Positions 32,700-42,703 of a stretch of DNA of 64,000 bases are shown here, piece after piece (within the stretch, counting starts at the first letter, position 1; each line of letters opens with the position of its first letter). The stretch comes from Ascarosepion bandense (taxonomy: Eukaryota > Mollusca > Cephalopoda > Sepiida > Sepiidae), in contig JBBBDQ010001155.1 of assembly GCA_037127315.1 (NCBI GenBank), forward strand, positions 782,501-846,500. Direction: 5' to 3'. Under the pieces are notes generated by a model. It ran no database searches. It had not been told where the DNA came from and was given only the letters and a program-made list of their open reading frames with translations. The translations under genes and the position numbers were made by a program.

Positions 32700-33640
32700 G
32701 TGATGTTGTTCGCATGAATAAAAAATCATTTTCAGCAAGGAGATATACTTGCCCTTTACCTTGAAATGAATGATGCAGTCAAGTTGTACGAGGACATAAT
32801 AGAAACTGGTCTGAATAAAACATTCACTGACGGGCCCTTTGAAGCTTATGAAAAGCTCAGGAGAGTGAAATGGACTGTGGAATTAGTAGACGTCTACACC
32901 AGTAATATCAAATAGTTTGTTTGTTTCGAGGTTTAACAACCTATCAATCCTTATGGGATCATTTTAAAGTCATAACCAATGATTTTTGGGTAAGGTTATT
33001 TTATTTTTACAACATTTTTCTTTTCGAGTATCAAGATTCATTGGAATTTGTTTTTAAAAGCTCAGTCCCCAAGTCCTACCCTTGTTATTTAACCCATAAC
33101 TGGAGGGAAAGGACAGATTAATACCTTTCCCAAGGGTACCAGTGCTTAAGTGAATGCAGGGTATTCAACTGGAATTCGAACTTCGGCTCACTGATTTCTC
33201 TTTCTGAGCCGATATCCACTGCAACACAACGCACATCCGTCACTAAACGCTTACAGCACCTGGTATTCCCAAGCAGTCACCCATCTAAGTACTGACCAGG
33301 TAAAACATTGCTTAACTTCTGTGATCGAGCAAGAACCGGTGTATTCAACGTGATAGGCCGTAAGCCAATATCAAATAGGTTGGTGGTACTGGCAGGATAT
33401 CTATTAAGATGACTAGATCAGATGGCAAAACTAGCTTTCATAATGAGCTTCCTGGTATCTGTTGTGTTGCAACAAGTGCGTGGTATAGAAAAGATGAACC
33501 TCAGTGAAATGATACCAGCCACAAGACTCTTGATCAACAAAAGATTTCATGAGCCCAGAACAGTTGCAGTGATTGCAAAAAATACCTGACCAAAAGAAAA
33601 CAAAAGTCATATCAAATGAGTGAGCATTAAAAACTTTATG
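32700..33640 (+). pseudogene. gag of second Gypsy element, split by a SINE
   Basis: The plus reading ILALYLEMNDAVKLYEDI continues AYEKLRRVKWTVELVDVY and stops at the SINE target site. It resumes after 33,378 with ...MTRSDGKTSFHNELPGICC and ends before the zinc knuckle. Stops are frequent and the start is not identifiable. I assign it as gag from its position before the zinc knuckle and protease. Confidence 0.55.
32904..33378 (-). mobile_element. 5S-rRNA-headed SINE (SINE-1), complete, with 12-bp target duplication
   Basis: The body 32,916-33,366 (451 bp, minus) is flanked by AATATCAAATAG at 32,904-32,915 and 33,367-33,378. In element sense it starts GGCTTACGGCCTATCACG and runs through the 5S landmarks (CACCGGTTCTTGCTCGATCA, AAGTTAAGCAATG, TACTTAGATGGGTGACTGCT). 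It continues with the GATATCGGCTC module, a B-box-like AGTTCGAATTCC and GTTATGGGTTAAATAAC, and ends CTCGAAACAAACAAA. It matches 10,356-10,849 in order but the 3' ends differ, the second copy being shorter. The 5S head here is closer to consensus than the other copy. Confidence 0.92.
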
Positions 33641-34690
33641 GAGCCATCAAGAATGTAAATAATGTGCCACAATTGCAAGGAATTGGGGCATATTTCTAGG
33701 TATTATCCTCAGGCTCAGGTAAACAAGCAATGGAGAGTACCAACCTCTACCAATCATAGCAGTATCAGTATAATAGTTGTAAGTCTTGTTGATACTGGCT
33801 GCACATCCACTTAATCTCAAGCTTGTGAGTTGATGGAGTGGGAATGGCACTGTCAAAGCAGTTGACAGAATGGAAATGAAATGTAAAGGAACCCAGCAGG
33901 TGGAGATAGAAGTATGTGGAATGAAAATAAAAATAGAGGCAATTTTCATTGATCACATCATCGGTTGGATCAACATTGTTGTCAGAAGAGATATGCTCAA
34001 GAAACTGGGAGGTGCGACTGCAAAAAATGGACAAGGTGAGGTTTGGAGAGGTACACTGTGCCAAGGTTGTTCAAGTTTTGAACTCTTACAAAACTAAAGA
34101 GAAAAACTACAAGGCAGAGTTCAATGGAAAGAAAGGAATGTGGGATTCTCCAGTTATTAAAAAAAAATAAAGTGGAATACTACAAGAATTCCTTGAAAGA
34201 AGATAAAAGATTAGAGTATAAGGTGGAAAGATGAATTACAAAGGATATTCTGTTGCCATGGAAGGGTGAAATGAAAGGAGTATTATAATAGATGGCAGTG
34301 GTTCAAGCTACAAAAAGAAATGTCAGGGCAGTATTAGACTTTCAAGTATTGAACTATTATGTACTCTTACATAATTAATGGGTGTTTTGAAAAGATGAAA
34401 AAGTGAAGATAATTCTTGACTATGATTATGGATCTTAAGTTAGCCTACCTACAGTTACACATAGCAAAGAAACAATGATAGTACCAGCTGGTGTGCTATA
34501 AGGGAAAACATACTGCTTGACTCAATTGGAATTTGGACTCAGTACTGCACTAAAAATTATGGCAATGGTTCTAAAAGCTGTGCTGACAAAGAGCAATAAA
34601 ACAAAAGAAATTATTGATAAGGAGCAGGAGACTATAGACAAAAAAGTGCTGGAGAAATTAAAGTGTCATATAGGAATAAAGTGTCACTGC
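33640..34690 (+). pseudogene. protease and RT of second Gypsy element, broken
   Basis: A CHNCKELGHISRYYPQAQ segment is a zinc knuckle of CCHC type whose last Cys has become Tyr. Next comes SLVDTGCTST, the protease active site with DTG intact, and INIVVRRDMLKKLGGA, the conserved protease flap/C-terminal region. RT follows in broken frames: VRAVLDFQVLNYY, MDLKLAYLQLHIAKKQ and LTQLEFGLSTALKIM, which correspond to Gypsy RT blocks 3 to 5. The YxDD region is lost. Stops interrupt each block. Confidence 0.75.
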
Positions 34691-35001
34691 TGATACTTAT
34701 TTTTGAAAATGGACTGCCAATAGAGAAAACATAGTCCATCTCCTCTTGAAGTAATTAGAGCTATCATGCTGCTGGGGTCATGTGACATGCAAAAACTATA
34801 TATATATATATATATATATATAGTTTTTATGCTCTCATTACGACTGAGCTCTCTGGAGAATAAAATTTTAAAAACAGTTTCCACTTTGGCTATAATGCGT
34901 GACTCTTCAGAAATTAATTGAGTTCTCTTGGTTACTGGCATCTGTATACACTGCTTGCCTACAAGACGTTAAAATTTCCCTTCTCTGACCCCATGCGCCA
35001 A

Positions 35002-35060
35002 TGGCTTAGGGAGTAGAGACTCCGACTGACACCAAATCGGTCGAGTTTCGATCCCGGCCA
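35002..35060 (+). other. tRNA-like module of retrozyme copy 1 (Pol III promoter boxes)
   Basis: TGGCTTAGGGAGTAGAGACT resembles an A box in a D-arm. GTCGAGTTTCGATCCCGGCC resembles a T-arm with the B box (one extra T within GTTTCGATCCC). The distance between the boxes is close to that in tRNAs. No complete cloverleaf is claimed. Copy 2 has the same segment at 35,312-35,360 with several changes (ATTTGAGTTTTGATCCC). Confidence 0.65.
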
Positions 35061-35081
35061 GAAGCAAGTGGATATGTCTAG

Positions 35082-35125
35082 CCACACTGATGAGCTGTGA
35101 TACAGCGAAACGGGCTTGTATGTGG
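35082..35125 (+). ncRNA. hammerhead ribozyme, retrozyme copy 1
   Basis: Stem I CCACA (35,082-35,086) pairs perfectly with TGTGG (35,121-35,125). The core is CTGATGA at 35,087-35,093. Stem II is GCTGT-GAT-ACAGC (five pairs, three-base loop), followed by GAAA at 35,107-35,110. A minimal stem III is formed by C...G around GGGCTT, then the NUH site GTA at 35,118-35,120 with predicted cleavage after 35,120. All invariant bases are present and the junction pair is U-A. It is a compact type I hammerhead with a one-base-pair stem III, as in PLE and retrozyme hammerheads. Confidence 0.82.
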
Positions 35126-35381
35126 ATGACTAATCTATTATGCTCTCATTACGATTGAGCTCTCTGGAGAAGAAAATTTTAAAAACAGTTTCCACTTCGG
35201 CTATAATGTGTGACTCTTCAGAAATGAATTGAGTTCCCTCGGTGACTGGCGTCTGTATACACTGCTTACCTACAAGACGTTAAAATTTCCCTTCTCTGAC
35301 CCCATGCACCCATGCTTAGGGAGTAGAGACTCTGACTGACACCAAATCATTTGAGTTTTGATCCCGGCCAGATATATCCAG

Positions 35382-35425
35382 CCACACTGATGAGCTGTGA
35401 TACAGCGAAACAGGCTTGTATGTGG
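35382..35425 (+). ncRNA. hammerhead ribozyme, retrozyme copy 2
   Basis: Identical to the copy 1 ribozyme except for one base in the stem III loop (CAGGCTTG versus CGGGCTTG). CTGATGA is at 35,387-35,393, GAAA at 35,407-35,410, and predicted cleavage is after 35,420. The one difference falls in a position that tolerates change while every core and stem base is kept, although the surrounding unit has diverged at many sites. Confidence 0.82.
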
Positions 35426-35437
35426 ATGACTAATATA

Positions 35438-35600
35438 GTCATCCGCAGATCTGTTTTGATGTATCACAGCTCATCAGTACTGTTAGACATCCGATTGCTT
35501 TTTACCCAGGGTTGAAACCCAACCGAATTGGTGTCAGTCGGCATCTCTACCTTTAAGCTATTGGTGCTCGGTAGAAGGAGACAGACTTTTTAGCATGTAT
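35438..35600 (-). repeat. inverted, degenerate copy of the tRNA/hammerhead unit
   Basis: On minus it carries a tRNA-like segment (AATAGCTTAAAGGTAGAGAT, CCGACTGACACCAATTCGGT) and then ACTGATGAGCTGTGATACAT followed by AAAAC. The hammerhead has lost a stem II pair and G of GAAA, so it is inactive. It meets copy 2 head-to-head across GATGACTAATATAGTCATC, a short palindrome right after the ribozyme. Confidence 0.75.
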
Positions 35601-35699
35601 ATTATCAATATACACGCCCAATAGCTGAGTGTGTTCTCATTCATTACTGAATGAACAATGCGTATGTATATATATATATATATATATATTATAAGCATT

Positions 35700-36425
35700 C
35701 GGTGATTAGCATGGAGAAGAATAAGTGTCTGACACAGTATTACTTGAAAGCATTATTATTCTTGTATCTGTTACTTTCCAAAATACAGTAAAGCAGAGAT
35801 TAGAAAAACTAGAAGAGCTGCATTTGAATTACAAATGAAAACCGTGTTTGTGATTTTGGAAAGAAAGAAGATGGATGCATTAACCCAAGCATAAAAAAAA
35901 GTGGTTGGTCAATGATAAAGAGGAAGAGGTTACAGAATGCATTGTGGGAGTGTACATAACTATACATATGTTACAAGAAGTCAACTTGCTCATAAGGAGA
36001 GCTGAAGAGGGTGATTCTTGAATAAAGTTCAGTCATGGAGGTGGTAATTGATAATGGCACAGTTTTCCACTCATAACTCTTCCAAGCATTACTTGAATAA
36101 TGGAAAGTAAGAAGATACTACAGAGTGCCATACAGGTCAGGGGTGAATGGGAATAGTGGAGTGAAATTGTCAGACTATGAAAGTAATAACTGAGAGAGGA
36201 AGGGTATCACCTGTTGAAGTGGCATTTTGGTTCAACTTGGCAATTAAGATCAGACAGAGAAAGGATAGCATATTTTGAATTTAAGGTGAATTGTCCATGC
36301 AGACTAAAATGAACCCGGAAGAAATAAAAATGAACTGGCACTAATGACCACAGAGAGAACACAAAGTACTGCTCTGAGCAAGAGCCTATGTTGTGTGAAA
36401 TAGTCTTTTTGGATTATTGGGGGCC
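35700..36425 (+). pseudogene. integrase remnant of second Gypsy element
   Basis: Broken plus frames give TECIVGVYITIHMLQEVN-like text, then VVIDNGTVFHS (the second Asp region of the DD35E core), YYRVPYRSGVNGNSGV (the region containing the P-x-NG-VE block with the Glu lost to Gly) and a QTEKG-HILNL stretch. It ends at the polypurine tract before the 3' LTR. Confidence 0.6.
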
Positions 36426-36720
36426 TGTAATTTGAATGAAGGAAGAAGAAAAAATAAAATACTGCTTACTTCTATAGTGGGAAAGAAGAAACAGTGACAG
36501 GAGATTTATTTTATAAAAAAGCTAACACGGAAAACAGAGGAAAGAGATGAATTGTGGGAAGAAAGAAATACTCTAACATTCAACCGAAAATAGGCATCAG
36601 AGATTTTTTGCTCATTTCATGTTGGAAAATCATGAAGGAGGGAGAAAATGTGACAGTAAGGAAAGGTTGGGACAGATCCTTGGAAAAGCTTCTTCATTTT
36701 TCTTTTTTGCATTCAAACCA
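36426..36720 (+). repeat. 3' LTR of second Gypsy element
   Basis: Preceded by TTGGGGGCC. It begins TGTAATTTGAATGAAGGAAG and ends TTGCATTCAAACCA. It is somewhat longer than the 5' copy because of small indels. Confidence 0.7.
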
Positions 36721-37262
36721 GAACCTTCCAAGGAAATTTCAAAACATGTAACTTATTTATTTCTGATGATCCCATTTTATTTCTCCAATGAGATGATATT
36801 TCTGCGCTCCCATAAAATTACTAGATTAGTCGCCATTGGATACATAGAGTGTGGGATGCATGGAGTTTTCAGTCTGATGTCTCTTCTCTCTTTCAGTTGC
36901 TGCTTCTATTACAGTGCTCGTATCTGTGTTCTGCTCGGATGATTTGGGCACAGAATGCTTGTCAATTCTTTCCATCATTTTATTCTCTAACATTAAGGCA
37001 ATAATCAGAATTTCTCTCTCTTCTCAGAAAACATATCAGAGAAGGATACGCATGACATTCACCAAAAATAAGGATATAATATGATAGGATTCTGTCCTCA
37101 TCAGCATCATTATTATTATTATTGTCATAATATTCTGGCTGTTGTACTTTCCAGCTTTCTTTCTGGAAATTGTGAACCAAAGCTTTCATTTAATCCATAT
37201 GGGTTAGGGTTTATTTGTGAGAAGATATTATCAGTTAATACTTTCTAATTAATTATGCTGGG
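36721..37262. other. no recognisable feature
   Basis: Unique-looking sequence with a short ATT/TAA repeat near 37,105-37,125. Confidence 0.45.
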
Positions 37263-37579
37263 TGATGTCACTTGTGATGTGTGTTGTGGTGCATTGGATA
37301 TCGGCTCGGAACGAGAAATCGGGGAGCCAAGTTGAATTCATTGTATTCACTTACGCGCAAATACCCTTGGGAAAGGTATTAGTCTGCCCATTCCTTCCAG
37401 TTATGGGTTAAATAACAGGACATATTGGGTTGTATAGCCTTGGTCGGCAACCAGTCTACCACAGAAAGTAATGGCAACCTACTGCGGGATAATATTCTGC
37501 CCAGTCAGTCATGTCTCTTTCGAGACATGATCGCCCAAGCATGTATCACATGTGGCACTTAACTAACTGATGTCACTTG
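37263..37579 (+). mobile_element. SINE-2, complete, with 12-bp target duplication
   Basis: The body is 37,275-37,567 (293 bp), between TGATGTCACTTG copies at 37,263-37,274 and 37,568-37,579. The 5' module (GGATATCGGCTCGGAACGAG, then AAATACCCTTGGGAAAGGTA and GTTATGGGTTAAATAACA) is the same as the central module of SINE-1. The 3' half (GGTCGGCAACCAGTCTACCA, GAAAGTAATGGCAACCTACT, the self-complementary GTCTCTTTCGAGAC, CACTTAACTAACTGA) is different. There is no 5S head. It is likely Pol III transcribed from a tRNA-like module, with a conserved core in the 3' half. Confidence 0.88.
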
Positions 37580-38105
37580 CCTGCTTCTTATATATATATA
37601 TTACATTTTTTGCACTCTACGATTATCATTTATAAGTAATTGTACTAAAATTTGATTCAATCATAATCAATGCTACTATTGATGTCAGTATAACATAATT
37701 AACAATAAAAAATACAAAAAATTAAGAAGAAAAGAAAAAATGCAAAAGTAAACAAAGAAATTTATTGGAGGTTATTTTATAACGTATTCAAAAATTCTAC
37801 TAGTTTTAGTGAAGTTTTTCTTTTCTATTTATTAGATCCAAGCATGAAACATTTAAGCAATTATTTAAGCAACTGCTTCTTCAACTGATGGATTTTATCT
37901 ATAATTACTAAAAGTTACTATGGCAGGCACCTAAAGAAGTTTGGAGAGTAGAACGGATGAATTACTATGACTATAACAGACCAGGATACTAGATATGTGT
38001 GAGTTGTCATTCCCTCTTTATTTCCAAAGTCATTAAAGAATTGTTACATATAAACATATATATATATATACACACACACTTAAGACTTTTAGTGAAATTT
38101 GTGTG

Positions 38106-38139
<34 letters not shown>

Positions 38140-38390
38140 CGCACATAAAAATCTCCTTTTACTTAATTAGTTCATAAGGTAATTTTTTTGTAAATGGATC
38201 CATGCACAGATCATGTATACAGGGTACATGAATAAATTGTTGTTTAAATTAATAAATATAATAACAATGACTTTTTATTTCAAGAGATATTTTTGAGTAA
38301 TTTTGGAAAATATATCTTGAAATAAGCTAAAAAGAGTAAATTTATTCAATAAAATCACAGCTGGCCTCAACCACAGTCTATATATGACTT
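37580..38390. other. AT-rich sequence with microsatellites
   Basis: A TA/CA/GT microsatellite cluster lies at about 38,055-38,145. No gene or transposon end was recognised. Confidence 0.5.
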
Positions 38391-38399
38391 TGGAATCTC

Positions 38400-40300
38400 A
38401 TGCAACTCTGCTGGACAGTCACATTGTTTAAATTTTCCCCCTACTGGCAGCAAACCACCTTTATGTGTACAAGAAACCAGTTTAGCAGATATGCTATTGG
38501 TTTTGATATCACAAATGCATTTAGCCTGCTGGCCTTCTGCATAAGCTTCGGAGCTATAGTATTTCTGAAGGATTATTTGATTTAATCCAACCATTTCTAT
38601 CAAATTGTGAAATGAAGGTTGTTTTAAATGGGAAAGCTTCCAGATACTCAAGGCTCTATCCTAGGTCCTATGCTTTTTGTGATATTTTTTTTTTTTAAAT
38701 CGTTTCACCCCAAGCAAGGTATTCCACTGCCACTATTACGCTTAGGTCTACATAGTGGAAGGTAAATAGAAAGAGTGGTTAGATATAGGAAATGTCAGAG
38801 CGGGGGTGATAGGTAGTTGGGAGGATGGGAAGAGTGTTTGAAAAAATGGAAGCGAGTTATTGTGTTAGGAGGTGTCTATTGACCTTACATTTAAACTCCT
38901 GGAGATTGTAGCCATTGGGGAAGCAGTCATGTAGAAGGGAATTCCACAGTCAGGAAGTACGAGAAAAGAAACTGTTGGAGTAGAAGTTGCGGTTGCATTT
39001 TATCGGTTTCACTGTAAAAGGGTGGGATCTAGTTGCTAATCTAGTATCTCGTGCAAATTCGAACCTAGCGGGTACCAGTGATCTAAGTTCATCAAAGCAG
39101 AAGCCATGGAAGTATTTATAGAAGAGACACAGGGAAGCCACGTTGCGCCGGTGAGAGAGAGACTGCAGGCGGTCTGCCAAGTCAGTATTGATCACATTCA
39201 ATCTTCCCAAGTAGGCATCTATACAGATGACACCACCATCTCCAGTCTCATTAAGAACAAAGTAAAACCTGTCTGCTGCCCTTCAAAAGGACATCCAATC
39301 TGCAACTGAATGGGATAGGAAATGACTCATGAATTTTAATACCTCCAAAATGAAGCTGTTCTCATTTAACCACCAAGAGAAACTTTCCTGCCTACCATCA
39401 GAATGGATGATGCTAGTCTCCTAGAGAGCAACACACGGTGCCTCATTAGTCTCACTCTCTCAAATGACCTCAAATGGAATAACTACACTGAATCCAGAGT
39501 TGCACCTACTGTTAGGAAAACCAAGTTGCTGCATCAGCAATAGTTAAGAAATATTTGAACTTTGAACTGGGCATCCGCACTTGTGTTCCCCACTTTAAAA
39601 ACTGACCTTGTGTCACAACTCATTCTTGTGGAAGAGTGGGTAAGCATTCTTACTGCTAGGAAGGTTGGGTCACTCTGTCAGGCCAGGAAGTTTTTCTCAT
39701 TAGAATCTATTGTGCACATATATAAATATACAATTTCTCTGTGCATTGAATACTGTTACCATATCTGGTTGGGGTTTCTTGCCATTCATCTTGTGGTTTT
39801 TGACAAAATCCAAAGAAGGATCTGTTATATAATCAATCCTGTCTTGGCAGCCTGCCTTCAGTCATTTTTTCACTGACGTAATGTAGCTTCCCTCTGTCTT
39901 TTCTACAAGTATTTTCATGGCAACTGTTCTGACAAACTATTCCCCCCTCCAGTCCCCTAACCACATGAATTTATGTGTACTACTAGATTGGCATCATGGT
40001 CACATCCTTTTCACACCAAAATATTTAAATGTAAGTTCCTTTTCTATTCTAACAGTTTTTTTTTCACGCTTACCATTTGTTAAACTCGCTTCTATTTGCT
40101 TGCTTCCCTAATTACTACAATCTATGAATGTTTATATACAATATCAATTGCCATATTCTATCTACTTGATTCCCATTCATCTTTTACCCTTTGTTAGACA
40201 CCCCTGTACCTTCTTTTTTTTATTCACTTTCTCTAACTCCCTATACACCAGTGGCATTCCTATCTTACTTGGGATGAAATGATAATGAAAAAGAAAAAAA
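38400..40300 (+). mobile_element. LINE-A copy on plus, interrupted by an opposite LINE-A insertion
   Basis: Plus-strand RT text at 38,500-38,673 (GLFDLIQPFLSNCEMKVVLN-like, then GSILGPMLFVI) continues at 39,196 with SQVGIYTDDTTISS, NYTESR, then HIYKYTISLCIEYCYHIWLG and DKIQRRICYII, and ends with the 3' tail (CACCAGTGGCATTCC, CTTACTTGGGATGAAATGAT) and an A-rich end at about 40,290. The catalytic box reads YTDD. The interruption 38,675-39,195 is a minus LINE-A 3' fragment. Frames are broken repeatedly. Confidence 0.85.
38675..39195 (-). mobile_element. LINE-A 3' fragment nested in the plus-strand LINE-A
   Basis: Starting from the T run at 38,684-38,696 (poly-A tail) and CACCCCAAGCAAGG, the minus strand encodes a fairly clean C-terminus: LADRLQSLSHRRNVASLCLF, then YKYFHGFCFDELRSLVP and TRSHPFTVKPIKCNRNFYS. 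It is 5' truncated after the ICNVI region. It entered the RT of the other copy between the ILGPMLFVI and QVGIYTDD codons. Confidence 0.85.
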
Positions 40301-40385
40301 ATTATATATATATATATATACACACACACACATGCATATACATATATATACACACATACATACATACATATATTTATATATATAT
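40300..40385. repeat. TA/CA microsatellite
   Basis: Interrupted TA and CA runs directly after the LINE-A 3' end. Confidence 0.9.
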
Positions 40386-40419
40386 TCAAATCAGAAATAG
40401 GGTTGTTTCAACAAGAGAA

Positions 40420-41455
40420 ATTGGTATAGAATAAAAAGTGCAAAAAGCCGTGAACGTTTTGTTTAAAGCATGGATTTATTGTTGTTGTTGTTATTATTTA
40501 TATTACGTGCTTTTTGAATGATACATTAAGTGTCCATAGTGGCATTTGTGATGCTACATGTGTTTTGAGTCTAAAGTTGACTATTCAGGCAAATAAACTT
40601 GTGACTTCACATATCAAGATCCGTTTGCTTTTCTGATGGCAAAGGTATCATGTATAAATAAATAAGTCAAATGGTGACCTATCAGGTCAGAGAGTTTGTG
40701 TGTGCAAATTGGGTTTATTTCACACTCGCACCATAAATTTCTTCTGGCACCTTCCTTGTCTGTAAAGAATTTTTTTACTGACTTGCAAAATTTGATTTCA
40801 TCTTTATACTTGAAAAGTGTTTTCAATGATTTTTACTGTGTGTGTGTGTGTGTGTGTTTTAGTTTTTCACATTCAAATGTTGTGTGTCTGTGTGTGTGTC
40901 ATGTTGTTTTCATGAGTGTGTCACACTCATGATACAGGAAGAAATATATATGAAATTCGAATGCAAAAAAAAACACATGCTCACACACACACACTAAATT
41001 CAAATAGTATCTCCAAAGCAATAAAAAGAAGTAGATGACCCATAGAGTAAAAAATCGCTGAAAACAATTTTCAAGTATAAAGACGAAATCAAATTTTGCA
41101 AGTCATTGAAAAAATTCTTCACAGACAAGGAAGGCGCCAGAAGAAAATTAACATACGAGTGAAAGAAAACACAACCCACACACATAAACTTTCTGACCTG
41201 GTTGGTCGCCACTTGACTTATCTATTTATGCATGGCCACCAGAAAAGCAAAAGGATCTCGATATGTGAAGTCACAAGTTTATTTGCCTGAAGAGAATCAA
41301 CTTTATACTCGAAACACGTGTAGCGTCACAAATCCCATCATGGACACTTAATGTATCATACATAAAGCAAGTAATATAAATAATAATAACAACAACAATA
41401 AATCCACACTTTAAACAAAATGTTCAGGGATTTTGCACTTTTTCTTCTATATGTA
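40420..41455. repeat. long inverted repeat, arms of about 420 bp, spacer about 190 bp
   Basis: 40,420-40,845 and 41,030-41,455 are reverse complements over nearly their whole length, with moderate divergence. Paired blocks include CATTAAGTGTCCAT / ATGGACACTTAATG, ACTTGTGACTTCACATATC / GATATGTGAAGTCACAAGT and AATTTTGATT... blocks, and the ends carry (GTT)n / (AAC)n. Each arm has, near its outer side, a CTGAA-GA / stem / (C)AAAC / GTA signature resembling a decayed hammerhead (plus: CTGAAGA at 41,287-41,293, GAAA at 41,311-41,314). Inverted terminal repeats with such motifs suggest a PLE terminal repeat pair without the coding part. Confidence 0.8.
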
Positions 41456-41456
41456 A

Positions 41457-41507
<51 letters not shown>

Positions 41508-41512
41508 TCTCA
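41455..41512. repeat. TA/CA microsatellite
   Basis: (TA)n followed by (CA)n next to the inverted repeat's outer end. Confidence 0.95.
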
Positions 41513-42703
41513 TTTTATTGAAGAAAAAGATTTATATTTTAGAACTACACTGCAAGAAGAGCCAGCAGTTTCAGAAAGTGTGAAAATGAATGCAAAATAA
41601 AACAAAATTGACAATTGACAGTGTTTGTTCAATTTGCATGCATGTAAAACAATTTTTTTTTGTCTCATAAAAAGTATATTCCTCTTTCCTGATCACATGA
41701 TAGCATGATGATTTGACTGGATATTTTCCTGACATTCAGCTAATCTTGAACTCTCTGAGATACAAAGAGCAATTACCTCTTTTTGTCTGTACGTGCAAAG
41801 ATCCATATTTGGAAATCAGAAGTCATGTGCCAAAACCTCGGTACAACAAATTTGGATGTGTGGCATCAGTCCAGTTTCATAGTTCAAACTGAATGGATGG
41901 TCAGCTAAGCCTGCTATAAATTCGGATGTGTGAAATCAGTAGAAATCTAATAAGATTTCAGAGATAAAAAGTTGATTCATAGATATCAACTCCAGCATAC
42001 TGACAACAATAACTACAACAAAACAAACAAAAATATCAAAGAATAGAAAGATTCAACTTGACTTTTAATCTTTACTCAACCCCTAGACAAAAAAGAAAAA
42101 AAATCCATTTCACTGGTAAAACTTTCTGCCAGTGAGGAGAAAAGAAAAGAGAGAGAGAGAAAGAAAAGAAAAGAGAGAGAGAAAGAAAAGAAAAGAGAGA
42201 GAAAGAAAGAAAAAAGATGAAGGAAAAGGAAGAACTGAAGGAATCTGTTTTGCAGATTTCTACCCTTCAAGGAGAAGAGAAAAAAAATATAGAAGGAAAA
42301 CGAAATATTAAAAAGAACGAGAAATACACAAAAGACACTAAAATGAAAAGCAAGAGAAAAAGGAAAGAATGATTTTTTTGAACATAAGTCCTTCGTTTCT
42401 ATAACTTGTTCTGTCTTGACTCATTTTGACTCTTGTTGTTTGTAATTGCATACAAGTTGATTTTAAATTTTTTGTCAAAATAATATTCACCTTTCTGACA
42501 AGAGATCCCCCACACCATAATTTTTTGTTTTGTAATCTGTATTTTGCCTGTCTTTCATATTCTAAAATACCCTAACATTGTTTTTTCCATTTGTACACTT
42601 AGGAAATAAAATATTTATTTATTACTCTTATATCATTGAATAATAATTCAGCTTAGCTCAGACGTGTTTGACCAATCAGGAAAGATACCTTTAAGAAAAT
42701 ATT
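41513..42703. other. no gene recognised; purine-rich patch
   Basis: 42,120-42,240 is GA/AAG-rich simple sequence. The remainder is AT-rich, with no similarity noticed. Confidence 0.5.

Larger units (their letters stand above)
34828..35437 (+). mobile_element. tandem pair of tRNA-headed, hammerhead-bearing units (retrozyme-like)
   Basis: Two direct copies, about 34,829-35,136 and 35,140-35,437, share every block in order: GCTCTCATTACGANTGAGCT, TTTTAAAAACAGTTTCCACT, GTCTGTATACACTGCTT, ACAAGACGTTAAAATTTCCC, a tRNA-like segment, then the hammerhead. The tRNA-like segment has an A-box-like GGCTTAGGGAGTAG and a B-box-like GTTTCGATCCC. Predicted cleavage sites lie after 35,120 and 35,420, so one excised monomer would be exactly 300 nt. 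There is no open frame. Head-to-tail dimers with hammerheads are what retrozymes and Penelope-associated repeats look like, and a Pol III promoter plus hammerhead recalls the schistosome Sm-alpha SINE-like family. Both ends lie near TA microsatellites. Confidence 0.8.
31952..36720 (+). mobile_element. second Gypsy-type LTR retrotransposon, decayed, with three later insertions
   Basis: Related LTRs at 31,952-32,206 and 36,426-36,720 (both TGTAATTTGAATGAAGGAA...TTCAAACCA) bracket, on plus, gag (32,70x-33,640), zinc knuckle and protease, RT and an integrase remnant. GGGGG directly before the 3' LTR (36,421) is a short polypurine tract. Insertions inside are a LINE-A-derived element at 32,297-32,690, a 5S SINE at 32,916-33,366, and the hammerhead/tRNA tandem unit at about 34,800-35,690. 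LTR divergence and many stops show an old insertion. No target duplication is visible. Confidence 0.75.
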
